Origin: an uncultured Tenacibaculum sp.
GTDB taxonomy: Bacteria > Bacteroidota > Bacteroidia > Flavobacteriales > Flavobacteriaceae
Assembly (NCBI RefSeq): GCF_947494125.1
Contig: NZ_CANLTU010000009.1
Coordinates: 1 to 64,000, forward strand
DNA: 64,000 nt
Direction: 5' to 3'
Below the pieces are notes generated by a model that saw nothing but the letters and a program-made list of their open reading frames with translations, had not been told where the DNA came from and ran no database searches. This document shows positions 36,649-46,321 of this stretch, one piece after another. A program made the position numbers and the translations under genes. Numbering within the stretch: position 1 is the first letter of the stretch; each line of letters opens with the position of its first letter.

Positions 36649-38028
36649 ATGAAGATTACTCAGGTTATAGAAAATGTATTTAAAAAATACTTGCCATCTC
36701 CTTTTACCATTGCCATTCTATTAACTTTACTGACATTAATTTTAGCACTTGTTTTTACAAAACCAATAAATGTTTCTGTAGGAACTTATTCATTAGAAGT
36801 TTTAAAGTTTTGGGAAGGAGGTATTTGGACAAATGGCCTGTTGGTTTTTGCTTACCAGATGATGTTAATATTGGTATTAGGTCATGTATTGGTGTTAAGT
36901 AAACCTATAAGTAATTTAATATTAAAGGTTACTAAATACTGTACAAATACAGCAAATAGTGCTGCTATTGTAAGTAGCACAACAATGTTCGTTGCTTTTT
37001 TTAATTGGGGTTTGGGGTTAATTTTTGGTGCTTTATTAGCACGTAAAGTTGCAGAACATGCACAGAAAAATAATATTAAACTGAATTACCCTATTATTGG
37101 AGCAGCAGGTTATGTTGGTTTAATGGTATGGCATGGAGGGATTTCAGGATCAGCACCTATAAAGATTAATGAGAGTGGGCATATTAAAAGTATTATGAAT
37201 ACAATTTCTTCAGAAGAAATATTAGCTCAAATACCTAACGTAATTGATTATTCTCAAACTGTATTTAGTTGGTGGAATTTGCTTATTTTTTTAGTTGTTT
37301 TGATAGCGGTATCAAGCACATTTTATTTTTTAGGAAAGAGAGCTTTACCTATAAAAATAAATTTACCAGAATATAAAATGGATGTAAATGAAAAAGCGAG
37401 TACTCAAGCAGAAAAACTAGATGCCTCTAAAGTTTTAGCATATGTTTTTGGAATATTAATTTTAGTAGCGTTTTCATACAGATATTTTGATGAGATTAAA
37501 ATATTGAAAATAACACCCAATCTAATTAACTTTTTTATGTTAGGATTAGGAATTATTTTACATGGAAGTTTAAAAAAATTTAGCAATGCTGTAGGAGAAT
37601 CTATAAGTGATGTTTCTGGAATATTAATTCAATTTCCATTATATTTTGGAATTATGGGAATTATGAAAAGTACAGGAATGGTAACATTAATATCTAGCTT
37701 TTTTGTCTCAATATCTACAGCAACTACTTTACCTATTTTTACATTTTTTAGTGCTGGATTGGTAAATATTTTTGTTCCAAGTGGAGGAGGGCAATGGGTA
37801 GTGCAAGGCCCAATAGTTGTAGAGAGTGCTTTGCAGTTAGGAGTTCCTTTACCTAAAGCTATTATGGCTTTGGCATATGGAGATCAAATAACAAATATGC
37901 TACAACCATTTTGGGCATTACCTCTATTAGGTATCACAAAGTTAAAAGCGAAAGAAATTTTACCATATACATTAATTGCAATGGTAGTAGGAAGCATTGT
38001 TTATTTAATTGGTTTATTAATATTTTAG
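36649..38028 (+). CDS. AtoE-like short-chain fatty acid transporter
   Basis: A 459-aa inner-membrane protein of the TIGR00366/AtoE family with about 12 TM segments. The motif FVAFFNWGLGLIFGALLARK (about residues 115-134), MVWHGGISGSAPI and IFVPSGGGQWVVQGPIVV are family hallmarks. AtoE takes up short-chain fatty acids such as acetoacetate or butyrate. No fatty-acid utilisation genes are next to it. The aat gene follows after 1 nt, so they may be co-transcribed although functionally unrelated. Confidence 0.9.
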   Translation: MKITQVIENVFKKYLPSPFTIAILLTLLTLILALVFTKPINVSVGTYSLEVLKFWEGGIWTNGLLVFAYQMMLILVLGHVLVLSKPISNLILKVTKYCTNTANSAAIVSSTTMFVAFFNWGLGLIFGALLARKVAEHAQKNNIKLNYPIIGAAGYVGLMVWHGGISGSAPIKINESGHIKSIMNTISSEEILAQIPNVIDYSQTVFSWWNLLIFLVVLIAVSSTFYFLGKRALPIKINLPEYKMDVNEKASTQAEKLDASKVLAYVFGILILVAFSYRYFDEIKILKITPNLINFFMLGLGIILHGSLKKFSNAVGESISDVSGILIQFPLYFGIMGIMKSTGMVTLISSFFVSISTATTLPIFTFFSAGLVNIFVPSGGGQWVVQGPIVVESALQLGVPLPKAIMALAYGDQITNMLQPFWALPLLGITKLKAKEILPYTLIAMVVGSIVYLIGLLIF

Positions 38029-38029
38029 T

Positions 38030-38662
38030 ATGATTTGGCTTTCCGAGAAAATAGAATTTCCACCTTATGAACTGGCTACAGAAGATGGTCTTTTGGCTAT
38101 AGGAGGAGACTTGTCAGTAGATCGTTTAGTATATGCTTATAAAAAAGGAATATTTCCATGGTTTAATGAAGGGGAACCTATTATTTGGTACTCACCATGG
38201 CAACGAATGGTTTTATTTCCTAGTGAATTAAAAATTTCAAAATCCATGAAACAGGTTTTGAAGAAAAAGAATTATACAATAACTGAAAATAAAGCATTTA
38301 AAGATGTAATTTTTAATTGCCGTCATATTGATAGAAATGACCAATATGGTACTTGGATAACTAACGAAATGGAAGATGCTTATATTAGTTTACATAGTAA
38401 AGGCTATGCAAAATCTATAGAAGTTTGGATTGATGATGAATTAGTAGCAGGTTTGTATGGAGTGGATTTAGAAAATGGTGTTTTTTGTGGAGAGAGTATG
38501 TTTAGTAAAACAAGTAATATGAGTAAAGTAGCATTTATTCATCTAGCTCAAAATTGTGGTTATAAATTGATCGATTGTCAAGTATATAATGAGCACCTAG
38601 CAAGTTTAGGTGCTCATGAAATTGATAGAAAAGATTTTTTACCGTATTTATTATTTAAATAA
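38030..38662 (+). CDS. aat: Leucyl/phenylalanyl-tRNA-protein transferase
   Basis: Transfers Leu or Phe from aminoacyl-tRNA to proteins with N-terminal Lys or Arg, marking them for the ClpAP N-degron pathway. The 210-aa protein contains FPPYELATEDGLLAIGGDLS (about 10-29), YKKGIFPWFNEGEPIIWYSP (about 39-58) and GGLYGVDLENGVFCGESMFS (split; A-GLYGV..G..F.GESMFS), all diagnostic. The product ends 12 nt inside the convergent DUF3667 gene. Confidence 0.96.
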   Translation: MIWLSEKIEFPPYELATEDGLLAIGGDLSVDRLVYAYKKGIFPWFNEGEPIIWYSPWQRMVLFPSELKISKSMKQVLKKKNYTITENKAFKDVIFNCRHIDRNDQYGTWITNEMEDAYISLHSKGYAKSIEVWIDDELVAGLYGVDLENGVFCGESMFSKTSNMSKVAFIHLAQNCGYKLIDCQVYNEHLASLGAHEIDRKDFLPYLLFK

Positions 38663-39502
38663 TTGGGGAAAGAAGTAACCTAAAATAACCCCAATTATAA
38701 GAAAGGTAATTGTTAATATTAAAACTAAGAGTATTAAAACACCTATAAATCGCAACAATTTTAATATAGATTTTCCAAAACTATGTTTATATAATTTATT
38801 GAAAACATAGAGGTAGTAAATGATAATAATAAAGAAACTAGAAAGGAAAATGTTAGGATGAATAATCATGCCTAAAAAAAACGCAATGATTGATATGTAC
38901 ATTGAAGTACCTTGTATATATGCATTGCTTACAATATGTTCACCAAAATTATGAGGCTTTGTATAAGTTAGTTTACTCAGTAAAGCATAAAAAGGGAGTA
39001 ATAAAAATGTCATTATATTAAAATAACGTAAAAATAAAACAACCCAATTCTCCATAAAAGCTAATTGTTTTTTTGCAATTTGTTGTTTCGCCTTTAATTT
39101 ATTTAATTCTATTTCAGATATATTTTTAATTGTAGTTAAATCTTTTTCAGCTAATTCTTTCAGCTCTGTTACTTGTGTTTGATTAACAGTACTTTGCATT
39201 TTAAGATAATCATCAGAAAAATAATTAAAAATAATTAATGAGAGGGCAGCTCCAACCGCTAAATAAGCAAAAGGATTTATATAACGTCTTCTTACTCCTT
39301 GAAGATATTCATTCATTACATCTTGAGGAGCTGTAAACATTTTCCTTAAAGTTGTTAGGTATAAGCTATCAATACCAAATACAGCGAAAAGCTCTATCAT
39401 TAAAAATTTAAAAGTAATACGATTTTTTATGACTTTAGCTCCACAATTATCACAAAAATGAGCGTCATTTTCTAAGATCTCATTACAATTTTTACAATTC
39501 AT
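38651..39502 (-). CDS. DUF3667-domain membrane protein
   Basis: A 283-aa protein with an N-terminal zinc ribbon (CKNCNEILENDAHFCDNCGA; Cys pairs CxxC at 3-6 and 17-20), the segment TFKFLMIELFAVFGIDSLYL and TAPQDVMNEYLQGVRRRYINPF typical of DUF3667, and TM helices near 95, 165, 200, 215 and 255. A charged coiled coil of about 50 residues separates the first TM helix from the others. Function unknown. It is 2 nt downstream of the hydrolase gene (co-transcribed) and overlaps aat by 12 nt at the 3' end. Confidence 0.85.
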   Translation of the reverse strand: MNCKNCNEILENDAHFCDNCGAKVIKNRITFKFLMIELFAVFGIDSLYLTTLRKMFTAPQDVMNEYLQGVRRRYINPFAYLAVGAALSLIIFNYFSDDYLKMQSTVNQTQVTELKELAEKDLTTIKNISEIELNKLKAKQQIAKKQLAFMENWVVLFLRYFNIMTFLLLPFYALLSKLTYTKPHNFGEHIVSNAYIQGTSMYISIIAFFLGMIIHPNIFLSSFFIIIIYYLYVFNKLYKHSFGKSILKLLRFIGVLILLVLILTITFLIIGVILGYFFPQLFK

Positions 39503-39504
39503 AG

Positions 39505-41433
39505 TTATTCTTTTAAAACAGTTAAATTAATAGAAGAATCTGTGAATACCGTATGTGTTTGCGTTTTAAAATCTTTTTCGTCAGCTTTATAAATATTATC
39601 TACATACGTTTGAGGGTTTAAATCAATTAAAGGGAACCAAGTACTTTGTATTTGTACTTGAAGTTTGTGTCCTTTTTTAAACGTATGGAAGACATCTTGT
39701 AATTTAATATTTACAGAAGTTTTTTTATTAGGAATAAAAGGTTCAGGATTTTCAAAACTATTTCTAAAACGACCACGCATAATTTCACTACGAACCATCA
39801 TGTGATAATTACTTAGTTTTAAATGTGTTTGCATTTCTTTATTATCGTTTTTTAAATCGTGAGGATGTACATCAATAACTTTAACAATCCAATCGGCAGC
39901 AGAACCAGTTGTAGCAACATTTAATTTAGCTAAAACGTCACCAGCTAATGTAAAGTCTTCAGTTAATTTATCAGTTTCAAAAACTAAAACATCAGGTCTT
40001 CTAGCTGCAAAACGTTGATCGTCTGTCATATATTTACGAGGTGTAAATACAGTTTTTATATCTTCTGAATAGGGTACAGGATGTTTTATATCACTAATAA
40101 AATTAATTTTATCAATTCCTTTTTGAGAAGAACTTAATTCTTGATTTTCTGATAAGTAAAAAGTTTCTTTTTGAGTGTTTTTTGGAGGCCAAACATCATA
40201 TGATTTCCACTCTTTTTTTCCCGTATCAAAAACATAAGCTTCAGGTAAACCACTATTCTTAGAACCATTTCCTTTTAAGAAGTGGTTAAAAAATTTAGTT
40301 TCTACGTTTTTTTGAAATTTTAAAGAAATAGAATCACCAAAATAATAATTACCTACCTTATTAGGTACTTTATTTCTAGACCATCCTCCGTGATCCCAAG
40401 GACCAAATACTAGAGTGTTATAATTATTAGGTTGATGTTTCTCAATATTTTTATACGTTTCTAATGGTCCATATAAATCTTCAGCATCAAACCAACCACC
40501 AACAATCATTGTAGCCACAGTTGAAGGTACTTTGTTTAGGTGTTGAATAATACCTTTACTTTTCCATATAGAATCGTAGTTAGGATGTTCTACAATTTCT
40601 TTCCAGAAAAAATCATCAATATTATTTTCATTATCAGGAGTTTTAGTATCTAACTTATCGTATTGAAAATAGGTATTTAAGTTTTTTAAAGGACCTTTAT
40701 CTAAGAAAAACTGATATTGATCTTGGGTTTTCATATCAGGAATAGAATACCAAGAAGAATCAGTAGGTTGATCTTTATACGTTCCAAAAACAGGAATAGC
40801 TTTAAAGTAGCTTAATAAAAAAGCTCCATTGTGATGAAAATCATCAAAAAAGAAATCACCAATACAAGCTTGAGGTGAGGCTGCTTTTAAAGCAGGGTGA
40901 GCATCAATAGTTGATACAGTTGCATAATGACCAGGATATGAAATTCCCCAAGTACCTACCTTTCCATTATTGTTGGCTACATTTTTAACTAACCAATCAA
41001 TAGTATCATAAGTATCAGTAGTTTCATCGGCTTGTAATCCTGTTTTATTTGGTATATATGCACGCATATTATCATAAACACCCTCGCTCATCCATCGCCC
41101 ACGAACATCTTGGTATATAATAATATTACCTTCTTTCATTAGGTTTAAATTAGGACCTATTTTATTTCTAAACTTATTGTCACCATAAGGTTGACAACTA
41201 TAAGGAGTACGTTGTAATAATATAGGATACGTTTTACTTGTATCTCTAGGAGAGTATATAGTTGTATGCAAGTTTACTCCGTCTCGCATGGCAATACGTA
41301 CTTCTTTTTTAGTATAATTATCTTTTACAAAAGAGTCTTTCTCTGTGATTGTAGGTTTATTCAGAGTTGTTTTTTTTGTACAACTTATCGTAGTTAATAG
41401 TATAACTAAAAATAGCTTTAAGTAGAGTTTCAT
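39505..41433 (-). CDS. CocE/NonD-family hydrolase, lipoprotein
   Basis: A 642-aa exported hydrolase (X-Pro dipeptidyl-peptidase S15 / cocaine-esterase family). The signal sequence MKLYLKLFLVILLTTISC has a lipobox. The alpha/beta-hydrolase core shows YSPRDTSKTYPILLQRTPYS, the catalytic-Ser elbow GTWGISYPGHYA (about 163-174), and GPWDHGGWS with the His region at about 355. The C-terminal beta-sandwich (about 400-640; PDVLVFETDKLTEDF) completes the family plan. The natural substrate (peptide, amide or acyl ester) is not predictable. It precedes the DUF3667 gene by 2 nt. Confidence 0.88.
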   Translation of the reverse strand: MKLYLKLFLVILLTTISCTKKTTLNKPTITEKDSFVKDNYTKKEVRIAMRDGVNLHTTIYSPRDTSKTYPILLQRTPYSCQPYGDNKFRNKIGPNLNLMKEGNIIIYQDVRGRWMSEGVYDNMRAYIPNKTGLQADETTDTYDTIDWLVKNVANNNGKVGTWGISYPGHYATVSTIDAHPALKAASPQACIGDFFFDDFHHNGAFLLSYFKAIPVFGTYKDQPTDSSWYSIPDMKTQDQYQFFLDKGPLKNLNTYFQYDKLDTKTPDNENNIDDFFWKEIVEHPNYDSIWKSKGIIQHLNKVPSTVATMIVGGWFDAEDLYGPLETYKNIEKHQPNNYNTLVFGPWDHGGWSRNKVPNKVGNYYFGDSISLKFQKNVETKFFNHFLKGNGSKNSGLPEAYVFDTGKKEWKSYDVWPPKNTQKETFYLSENQELSSSQKGIDKINFISDIKHPVPYSEDIKTVFTPRKYMTDDQRFAARRPDVLVFETDKLTEDFTLAGDVLAKLNVATTGSAADWIVKVIDVHPHDLKNDNKEMQTHLKLSNYHMMVRSEIMRGRFRNSFENPEPFIPNKKTSVNIKLQDVFHTFKKGHKLQVQIQSTWFPLIDLNPQTYVDNIYKADEKDFKTQTHTVFTDSSINLTVLKE

Positions 41434-41522
41434 AACGTTATTTAGTTGTTTGGGAGGTAAATATAAAAAACTGATGCGGTTTAGCTATGAATATTTAATA
41501 TTTTAGCTTCAAAATATATTTT

Positions 41523-42263
41523 ATGAGAGTTTTAGTTTTAAGTATTACTATTTTAATGTTGATTGGATGTACTAACACAGTAGCAAAAAAAACAGTAAAA
41601 GAAGAAGTAAGTAAAAAAGAGTTTCCAGAGATAAAACCAGATCGATATAACGTAGCTTTTTTAATAATGGATGGAACTTTTAATACTGAATTGACAGCTC
41701 CGTTTGATATTTTTCAACACACTATTTTTAGAAAAGGAATTAAACCGATGAATGTTTTTACTGTAGCTGATACAGATAAATCAATTACAACATTTGAAGG
41801 AATGAGAATATTACCAGATTTTAATTATTTGAAAGATAGTTTACCTAGAATAGATATTTTAGTAGTGCCTAGTGCTGAACATCATTTAGATACCGATTTA
41901 GAAAATACGGATTTAATTAATTTTGTAAAAAAAGTTGACAAAGAAGCACAGTATGTAACTTCTCATTGCGATGGAGCTTTTGTATTGGCAAAAGCGGGAG
42001 TATTAAATGGAAAAGTATCAACAACATTTCCATCAGATATAGATAAAATGCGTACAATGTTTCCTGATTTAGATATTAAAAAAGAGGTGTTGTTTGTCCA
42101 TGACGGTAAATATATTACTTCAGCAGGAGGAGCTAAATCTTTTGAAGCGGCCTTGTATTTATGCGAATATTTATATGGAAAAGAGATTGCTAAATCTTTA
42201 GCAGGAGGCTTGGTTATTGATTGGGATGTAGATAAAGTTCCTCATATAATTTTGAATGATTAA
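41523..42263 (+). CDS. DJ-1/PfpI-family lipoprotein
   Basis: A 246-aa exported protein with signal sequence and lipobox (LMLIGC). The core (about 48-235) is a class I glutamine-amidotransferase-like fold of the DJ-1/PfpI family, similar to the sensor half of GATase-type AraC regulators (NVAFLIMDGTFNTELTAPFD, PRIDILVVPSAEHH). The nucleophile elbow is TSHCDGAFVLAKAG with the reactive Cys. It lacks the DNA-binding domain and sits at the membrane, so a role in stress or aldehyde detoxification is possible but unproven. Divergent from the CocE hydrolase; ends at a terminator. Confidence 0.8.
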   Translation: MRVLVLSITILMLIGCTNTVAKKTVKEEVSKKEFPEIKPDRYNVAFLIMDGTFNTELTAPFDIFQHTIFRKGIKPMNVFTVADTDKSITTFEGMRILPDFNYLKDSLPRIDILVVPSAEHHLDTDLENTDLINFVKKVDKEAQYVTSHCDGAFVLAKAGVLNGKVSTTFPSDIDKMRTMFPDLDIKKEVLFVHDGKYITSAGGAKSFEAALYLCEYLYGKEIAKSLAGGLVIDWDVDKVPHIILND

Positions 42264-42265
42264 CT

Positions 42266-42295
42266 AAAAAAGGCAACCATTTGGTTGCCTTTTTT
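42266..42295. terminator. Intrinsic terminator (bidirectional)
   Basis: Stem AAAAAGGCAACC-type (AAAAA + AGGCAACC / GGTTGCCT + TTTTT, 13 bp, loop ATTT), between the DJ-1 gene and the convergent M61 gene. Confidence 0.92.
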
Positions 42296-42319
42296 GTTTT
42301 CCTTAGTAAAAAAAGAATG

Positions 42320-44179
42320 TTAGTTTTTTAACCAAGCATTTCTTAAAATTACTTTTGCGTCATTTGCAGGCAATTCTTCAAGTACTAAACTAGAACTTTC
42401 ATAGGTTGGTTGTATAAAGTTACCTTCAAGTTTTATTATTTTTCCACCTCTAGTAACTTCCATAGTTATTTTATCACCAGCTTTCCATTGCATTGTTTTT
42501 CCTATTGCTGGACGAATGTTTGCTAAAGATACTTTTTCTCCATTTACAGATTCTAAGATGTCTCCAGCTTTAATTCCTAAAGCTATTAATGCAGAGTTAG
42601 TTCTTGGTGTAAAAAATATCTTTTTATCACTATTAACAGAAATAAAAGGTTGTCCTTTAGCATCTATAAAATAAGCTGAATTGGTTGTTTTTGTTTCTTT
42701 TTTAACTCCAACTTTATTGAAGTATACTGAATAGTCAATAGGAGTAGTTCCCTCTACATGATTTGCAAAAAACGCACCAACTTTAGGGTTTGTCATCTTT
42801 ACAATTTCAGCAATGATTTGATCATCTTTAAATGGTTTATGTTGCCCATATTTGTTAGATAAATCTCTCATTAAGTCACGTAAACCATATTTACCGTTAG
42901 TCTCTTCACGTAAAATAATATCTAAACACATTCCAATTAATGCACCTTTCATGTACACGTTAGAATAATTAGAAGCATATTTTTTATCTAAAATGTTTTT
43001 ACTCATTTCAGTAAAAGACATATCATCTTTAAAACGTTTAGAAGTTGCAATTTTACCTTGCATTTTAGAAATAAATGCTTGTGGTGTAATTAAGCCTTGG
43101 TTTACTTGGAATAAGTTTGCAAAATATTCAGTAATTCCTTCATACATCCATAAGTGCTTAGACATATTTGGTTCATTAAAATTGAAATTATGAATTTCTT
43201 CCGAATGAACAGATAAAGGTGATACAATATGGAAGAATTCATGAGAAATAGTTCCATTAATCATACCGTCTGCTAATTGTTTTTTAGTATACGTTTCAGG
43301 GTAAACAACTGTAGTTGAAGAAAGGTGTTCTAAAGCTCCAAAGCTACTCCAATTATAAACTTTAGGATCAAATAAGTATAATAAAATATTGTACTCTTTA
43401 GTAGTCTTAAACCCTTTTAAAAAGTTACTCTGTGCTTGAACCATTTTCTTTAAGTCAGCTTCCATATCTTTTGCAGCATGCACATTGTTTGGAGAATATA
43501 CAGCTAAAGTAACATCAATTCCATCAACATTAAAACTGATAGAATTTAATGGAGCATACATAATTGGGTTGTCAGATATTTCATCATATCTAGATGCTAC
43601 AAATACATCTTTAGTATTATCTTCTTTAGTCACATTTTTATTTATTAAAGAAGAAGTTTCATATAAGTCAGAAGGATGTAAAACAGTAATTTTATAAGGC
43701 GTTTCTTTTTTACCTTTAAAGTACCCTACAAAACCAGGAAGGTTTAAGAAAAAGTTTTTGTCTTTTTCAATATTTGTTCCCGCCATAACATAGATTCCGT
43801 GTTTTACCTCAGAATCGAAAGTGTCATCTACCCAGTAAGATAATTTATCCATTTTAGTAGCATTTGCTACTTGCCATGAATTCTCATCTATTTTTTTTAC
43901 AGTTAATTCATTTCCATCATAATCAAAAGCCTTGAAGTTTGATACAAATTGACCATAATTACTCATCGCATAAGTTCCAGGAACTATAGCAGGAATTTGA
44001 TATACAATTGTTGATTCTTTTATCTTTTGAGGATTTACTTCTATTTGAACTTTATCGTCTACTACATTAGTAATATCAATAGTAGTTTCTATTAAAGGTT
44101 TGCTTTCGGCAAGTTTCTTAGTTGATGAACAGCTGGCTAGTAGTGCTAATGAAGCTATTCCTAATATTATTTTTCTCAT
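42320..44179 (-). CDS. M61-family glycyl aminopeptidase-like lipoprotein with PDZ domain
   Basis: A 619-aa zinc metallopeptidase. The signal sequence ends LLASCSS (lipobox). An N-terminal beta-domain (about 30-240) precedes the thermolysin-like catalytic part with HEFFHIVSPLS near 311 (zinc HExxH) and the third ligand in LWMYEGITEYFAN (Glu). A PDZ domain follows at about 510-590 (TNSALIALGIKAGDILESVN). Family M61 enzymes prefer N-terminal Gly or Ala peptides. It is anchored at the cell envelope, probably for peptide uptake. Single gene. Confidence 0.92.
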   Translation of the reverse strand: MRKIILGIASLALLASCSSTKKLAESKPLIETTIDITNVVDDKVQIEVNPQKIKESTIVYQIPAIVPGTYAMSNYGQFVSNFKAFDYDGNELTVKKIDENSWQVANATKMDKLSYWVDDTFDSEVKHGIYVMAGTNIEKDKNFFLNLPGFVGYFKGKKETPYKITVLHPSDLYETSSLINKNVTKEDNTKDVFVASRYDEISDNPIMYAPLNSISFNVDGIDVTLAVYSPNNVHAAKDMEADLKKMVQAQSNFLKGFKTTKEYNILLYLFDPKVYNWSSFGALEHLSSTTVVYPETYTKKQLADGMINGTISHEFFHIVSPLSVHSEEIHNFNFNEPNMSKHLWMYEGITEYFANLFQVNQGLITPQAFISKMQGKIATSKRFKDDMSFTEMSKNILDKKYASNYSNVYMKGALIGMCLDIILREETNGKYGLRDLMRDLSNKYGQHKPFKDDQIIAEIVKMTNPKVGAFFANHVEGTTPIDYSVYFNKVGVKKETKTTNSAYFIDAKGQPFISVNSDKKIFFTPRTNSALIALGIKAGDILESVNGEKVSLANIRPAIGKTMQWKAGDKITMEVTRGGKIIKLEGNFIQPTYESSSLVLEELPANDAKVILRNAWLKN

Positions 44180-44286
44180 GATTATGTTTTGTTATAGTTG
44201 ATAAGTATCTATAAAAGACGTTATGTTACAAGGTTTGTTACATATTTAACATCTTTTTAAGATAGGTAATATCAATTAAAACGTCG

Positions 44287-44294
44287 TACCTTTG
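44287..44294 (+). promoter_or_regulatory. -7 box of the ygiQ gene
   Basis: TACCTTTG matches the TAnnTTTG consensus and ends 7 nt before the ATG at 44302; no clear -33 element. The mRNA would be leaderless or nearly so. Confidence 0.45.
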
Positions 44295-44301
44295 CAGTGG
44301 C

Positions 44302-46278
44302 ATGAGAATTAGACGAGTTTCAGATTGGTTACCTACTACAAATAAGGAGGTTAAGTTAAGAGGATGGGAAGAATTAGATGTAATTCTTTTTAGTGGAGAT
44401 GCATATGTAGATCATCCATCATTTGGTCCTGCAGTAATTGGGCGTATATTAGAGAGTTATGGATTGCGAGTAGCAATTGTACCACAACCTAGCGTACACG
44501 ATAATTTACAGGATTTTGAAAAATTAGGTACCCCACGATTATTTTTTGCGGTTACCGGTGGATGTATGGATCCAATGGTGAGTAATTATACGGCAAGCAA
44601 ACGACGTAGAGATAAAGATGCATATACTCCAAATGGAGATAAAGGTTTTAGACCTGATTATGCAACTTCAGTATATTCTAAAATTTTAAAGAATAAATTT
44701 CCAGATGTACCAGTTTTAATAGGAGGTATTGAAGCTTCATTACGCCGTGTTACACACTACGATTATTGGTCTGATAAATTATTGCCATCTATTTTAGAAA
44801 CTTCTAAAGCAGATATGTTGGTGTATGGAATGGGAGAGCAGCCTTTGCGAGAAATTGTAGAGTTGTTGCAAAAAGGAGTTCCATTTTCGAGTTTAAAAAC
44901 GATTAAACAAACAGCTGTTTTTGTTGAAAAAGGCGAAAGCATTCCGAAAAATAAAAACTGGGACGATATAGAGATTAATTCTCATGAAGCTTGTTTAAAA
45001 GATAAAAAGACATTTGCTTCTAATTTTAAAGTGATTGAACAAGAATCAAATAAATTAAAAGCGCGACGTATTTTTCAGAAAGTAGGAGATAAGAACTTGA
45101 TGATTAATCCGCCATACCCTACAATGACTGAAAAGGAAATAGATGGATCTTTCGATTTACCTTTTACACGTTTGCCACATCCAAAATATAACAAGCGAGG
45201 GCCAATTCCGGCTTTTGAAATGATAAAGTTCTCTATTAATATTCACCGTGGATGTTTTGGAGGATGTAGTTTTTGTACCATTTCTGCACACCAAGGTAAA
45301 TTTATAGCAAGTCGTAGCCAAGAATCTGTTTTAAGAGAAGTCGATAAGGTTGCTGAAATGGATGATTTTAAAGGATATTTATCTGATATTGGTGGGCCAT
45401 CTGCTAATATGTATAAGATGAAAGGTAAAATACAATCTATCTGTGATAAATGTGTTGCACCATCTTGTATTTCACCAGTAATATGTAGTAATTTAGATAC
45501 ATCACATAAACCTTTAACAGAATTATACCAGGCAGTTGATAAGCATCCGAAAATAAAGAAATCGTTTATTGGAAGTGGAATTCGACATGATATGTTGGTG
45601 CCAGAGTTCAATAAAAATGCAGATCCGAAAGAATTAGATGCCTATACTGAAGAGGTAATGACGAATCATATTTCTGGACGATTAAAAGTAGCACCAGAGC
45701 ATACTTCTGATCCTGTTTTAAAATTGATGCGTAAACCATCGTTTAAATATTTTCACATGTTTAAAGATAGATTTGACCGTATTAATATAAAGAAAAAATT
45801 AAAGCTTCAACTTATACCTTACTTTATCTCTAATCACCCAGCTTGTGAAAAAGAAGATATGGCAAATTTAGCAGCCGAAACAAAAGATATGGGATTCCAG
45901 TTAGAGCAAGTACAAGGGTTTACACCAACACCAATGACGGTGGCTACGGTAATTTATTATAGTGGGTATCATCCATATACGTTAAAACCGACGAAAACTC
46001 CTAAAACAGCAAAAGAAAAAGAAGAGCAACACAGATTTTTCTTTTGGTATAAAAAAGAAAATAAAGACTGGATTAAAAAGACATTAAATAAAGTTGGAAG
46101 ACAGGATTTATTAAAAGTTTTATTGCCTGAAAATAATTCTTGGAAAAAGAATAAAAATGCAAAAGAAGCTAAAAATACTTTTGATGATACTGTAACTCCT
46201 TTTAACCCAAAATCTCGAGGCTCAAGAAATAAATCTAACTCTAAAAAAGGAAATGGATTTAAGAAAAAGAGAAGGTAG
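44302..46278 (+). CDS. YgiQ-family radical SAM protein
   Basis: A 658-aa radical-SAM protein of the YgiQ/UPF0313 family. The N-terminal cobalamin-binding-like domain starts with DVILFSGDAYVDHPSFGPAV, identical in plan to E. coli YgiQ. The radical-SAM cluster CFGGCSFC (CxxxCxxC; Cys at 318, 322 and 325) is intact, and CDKCVAPSCISPVIC near 390-404 may bind a second cluster. The Lys/Asn-rich tail (from 610) is a disordered basic extension. The reaction of YgiQ is unknown. It is transcribed alone, with a strong terminator. Confidence 0.94.
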   Translation: MRIRRVSDWLPTTNKEVKLRGWEELDVILFSGDAYVDHPSFGPAVIGRILESYGLRVAIVPQPSVHDNLQDFEKLGTPRLFFAVTGGCMDPMVSNYTASKRRRDKDAYTPNGDKGFRPDYATSVYSKILKNKFPDVPVLIGGIEASLRRVTHYDYWSDKLLPSILETSKADMLVYGMGEQPLREIVELLQKGVPFSSLKTIKQTAVFVEKGESIPKNKNWDDIEINSHEACLKDKKTFASNFKVIEQESNKLKARRIFQKVGDKNLMINPPYPTMTEKEIDGSFDLPFTRLPHPKYNKRGPIPAFEMIKFSINIHRGCFGGCSFCTISAHQGKFIASRSQESVLREVDKVAEMDDFKGYLSDIGGPSANMYKMKGKIQSICDKCVAPSCISPVICSNLDTSHKPLTELYQAVDKHPKIKKSFIGSGIRHDMLVPEFNKNADPKELDAYTEEVMTNHISGRLKVAPEHTSDPVLKLMRKPSFKYFHMFKDRFDRINIKKKLKLQLIPYFISNHPACEKEDMANLAAETKDMGFQLEQVQGFTPTPMTVATVIYYSGYHPYTLKPTKTPKTAKEKEEQHRFFFWYKKENKDWIKKTLNKVGRQDLLKVLLPENNSWKKNKNAKEAKNTFDDTVTPFNPKSRGSRNKSNSKKGNGFKKKRR

Positions 46279-46280
46279 AT

Positions 46281-46320
46281 GAATTAAAAAGGTTGGGGAA
46301 TTTCCCAACCTTTTTAATTC
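46281..46320. terminator. Strong intrinsic terminator (bidirectional)
   Basis: A 17-bp perfect stem (GAATTAAAAAGGTTGGG / CCCAACCTTTTTAATTC) with loop GAATTT and T-rich arm, between ygiQ and the convergent nadV. Confidence 0.95.
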
Positions 46321-46321
46321 A

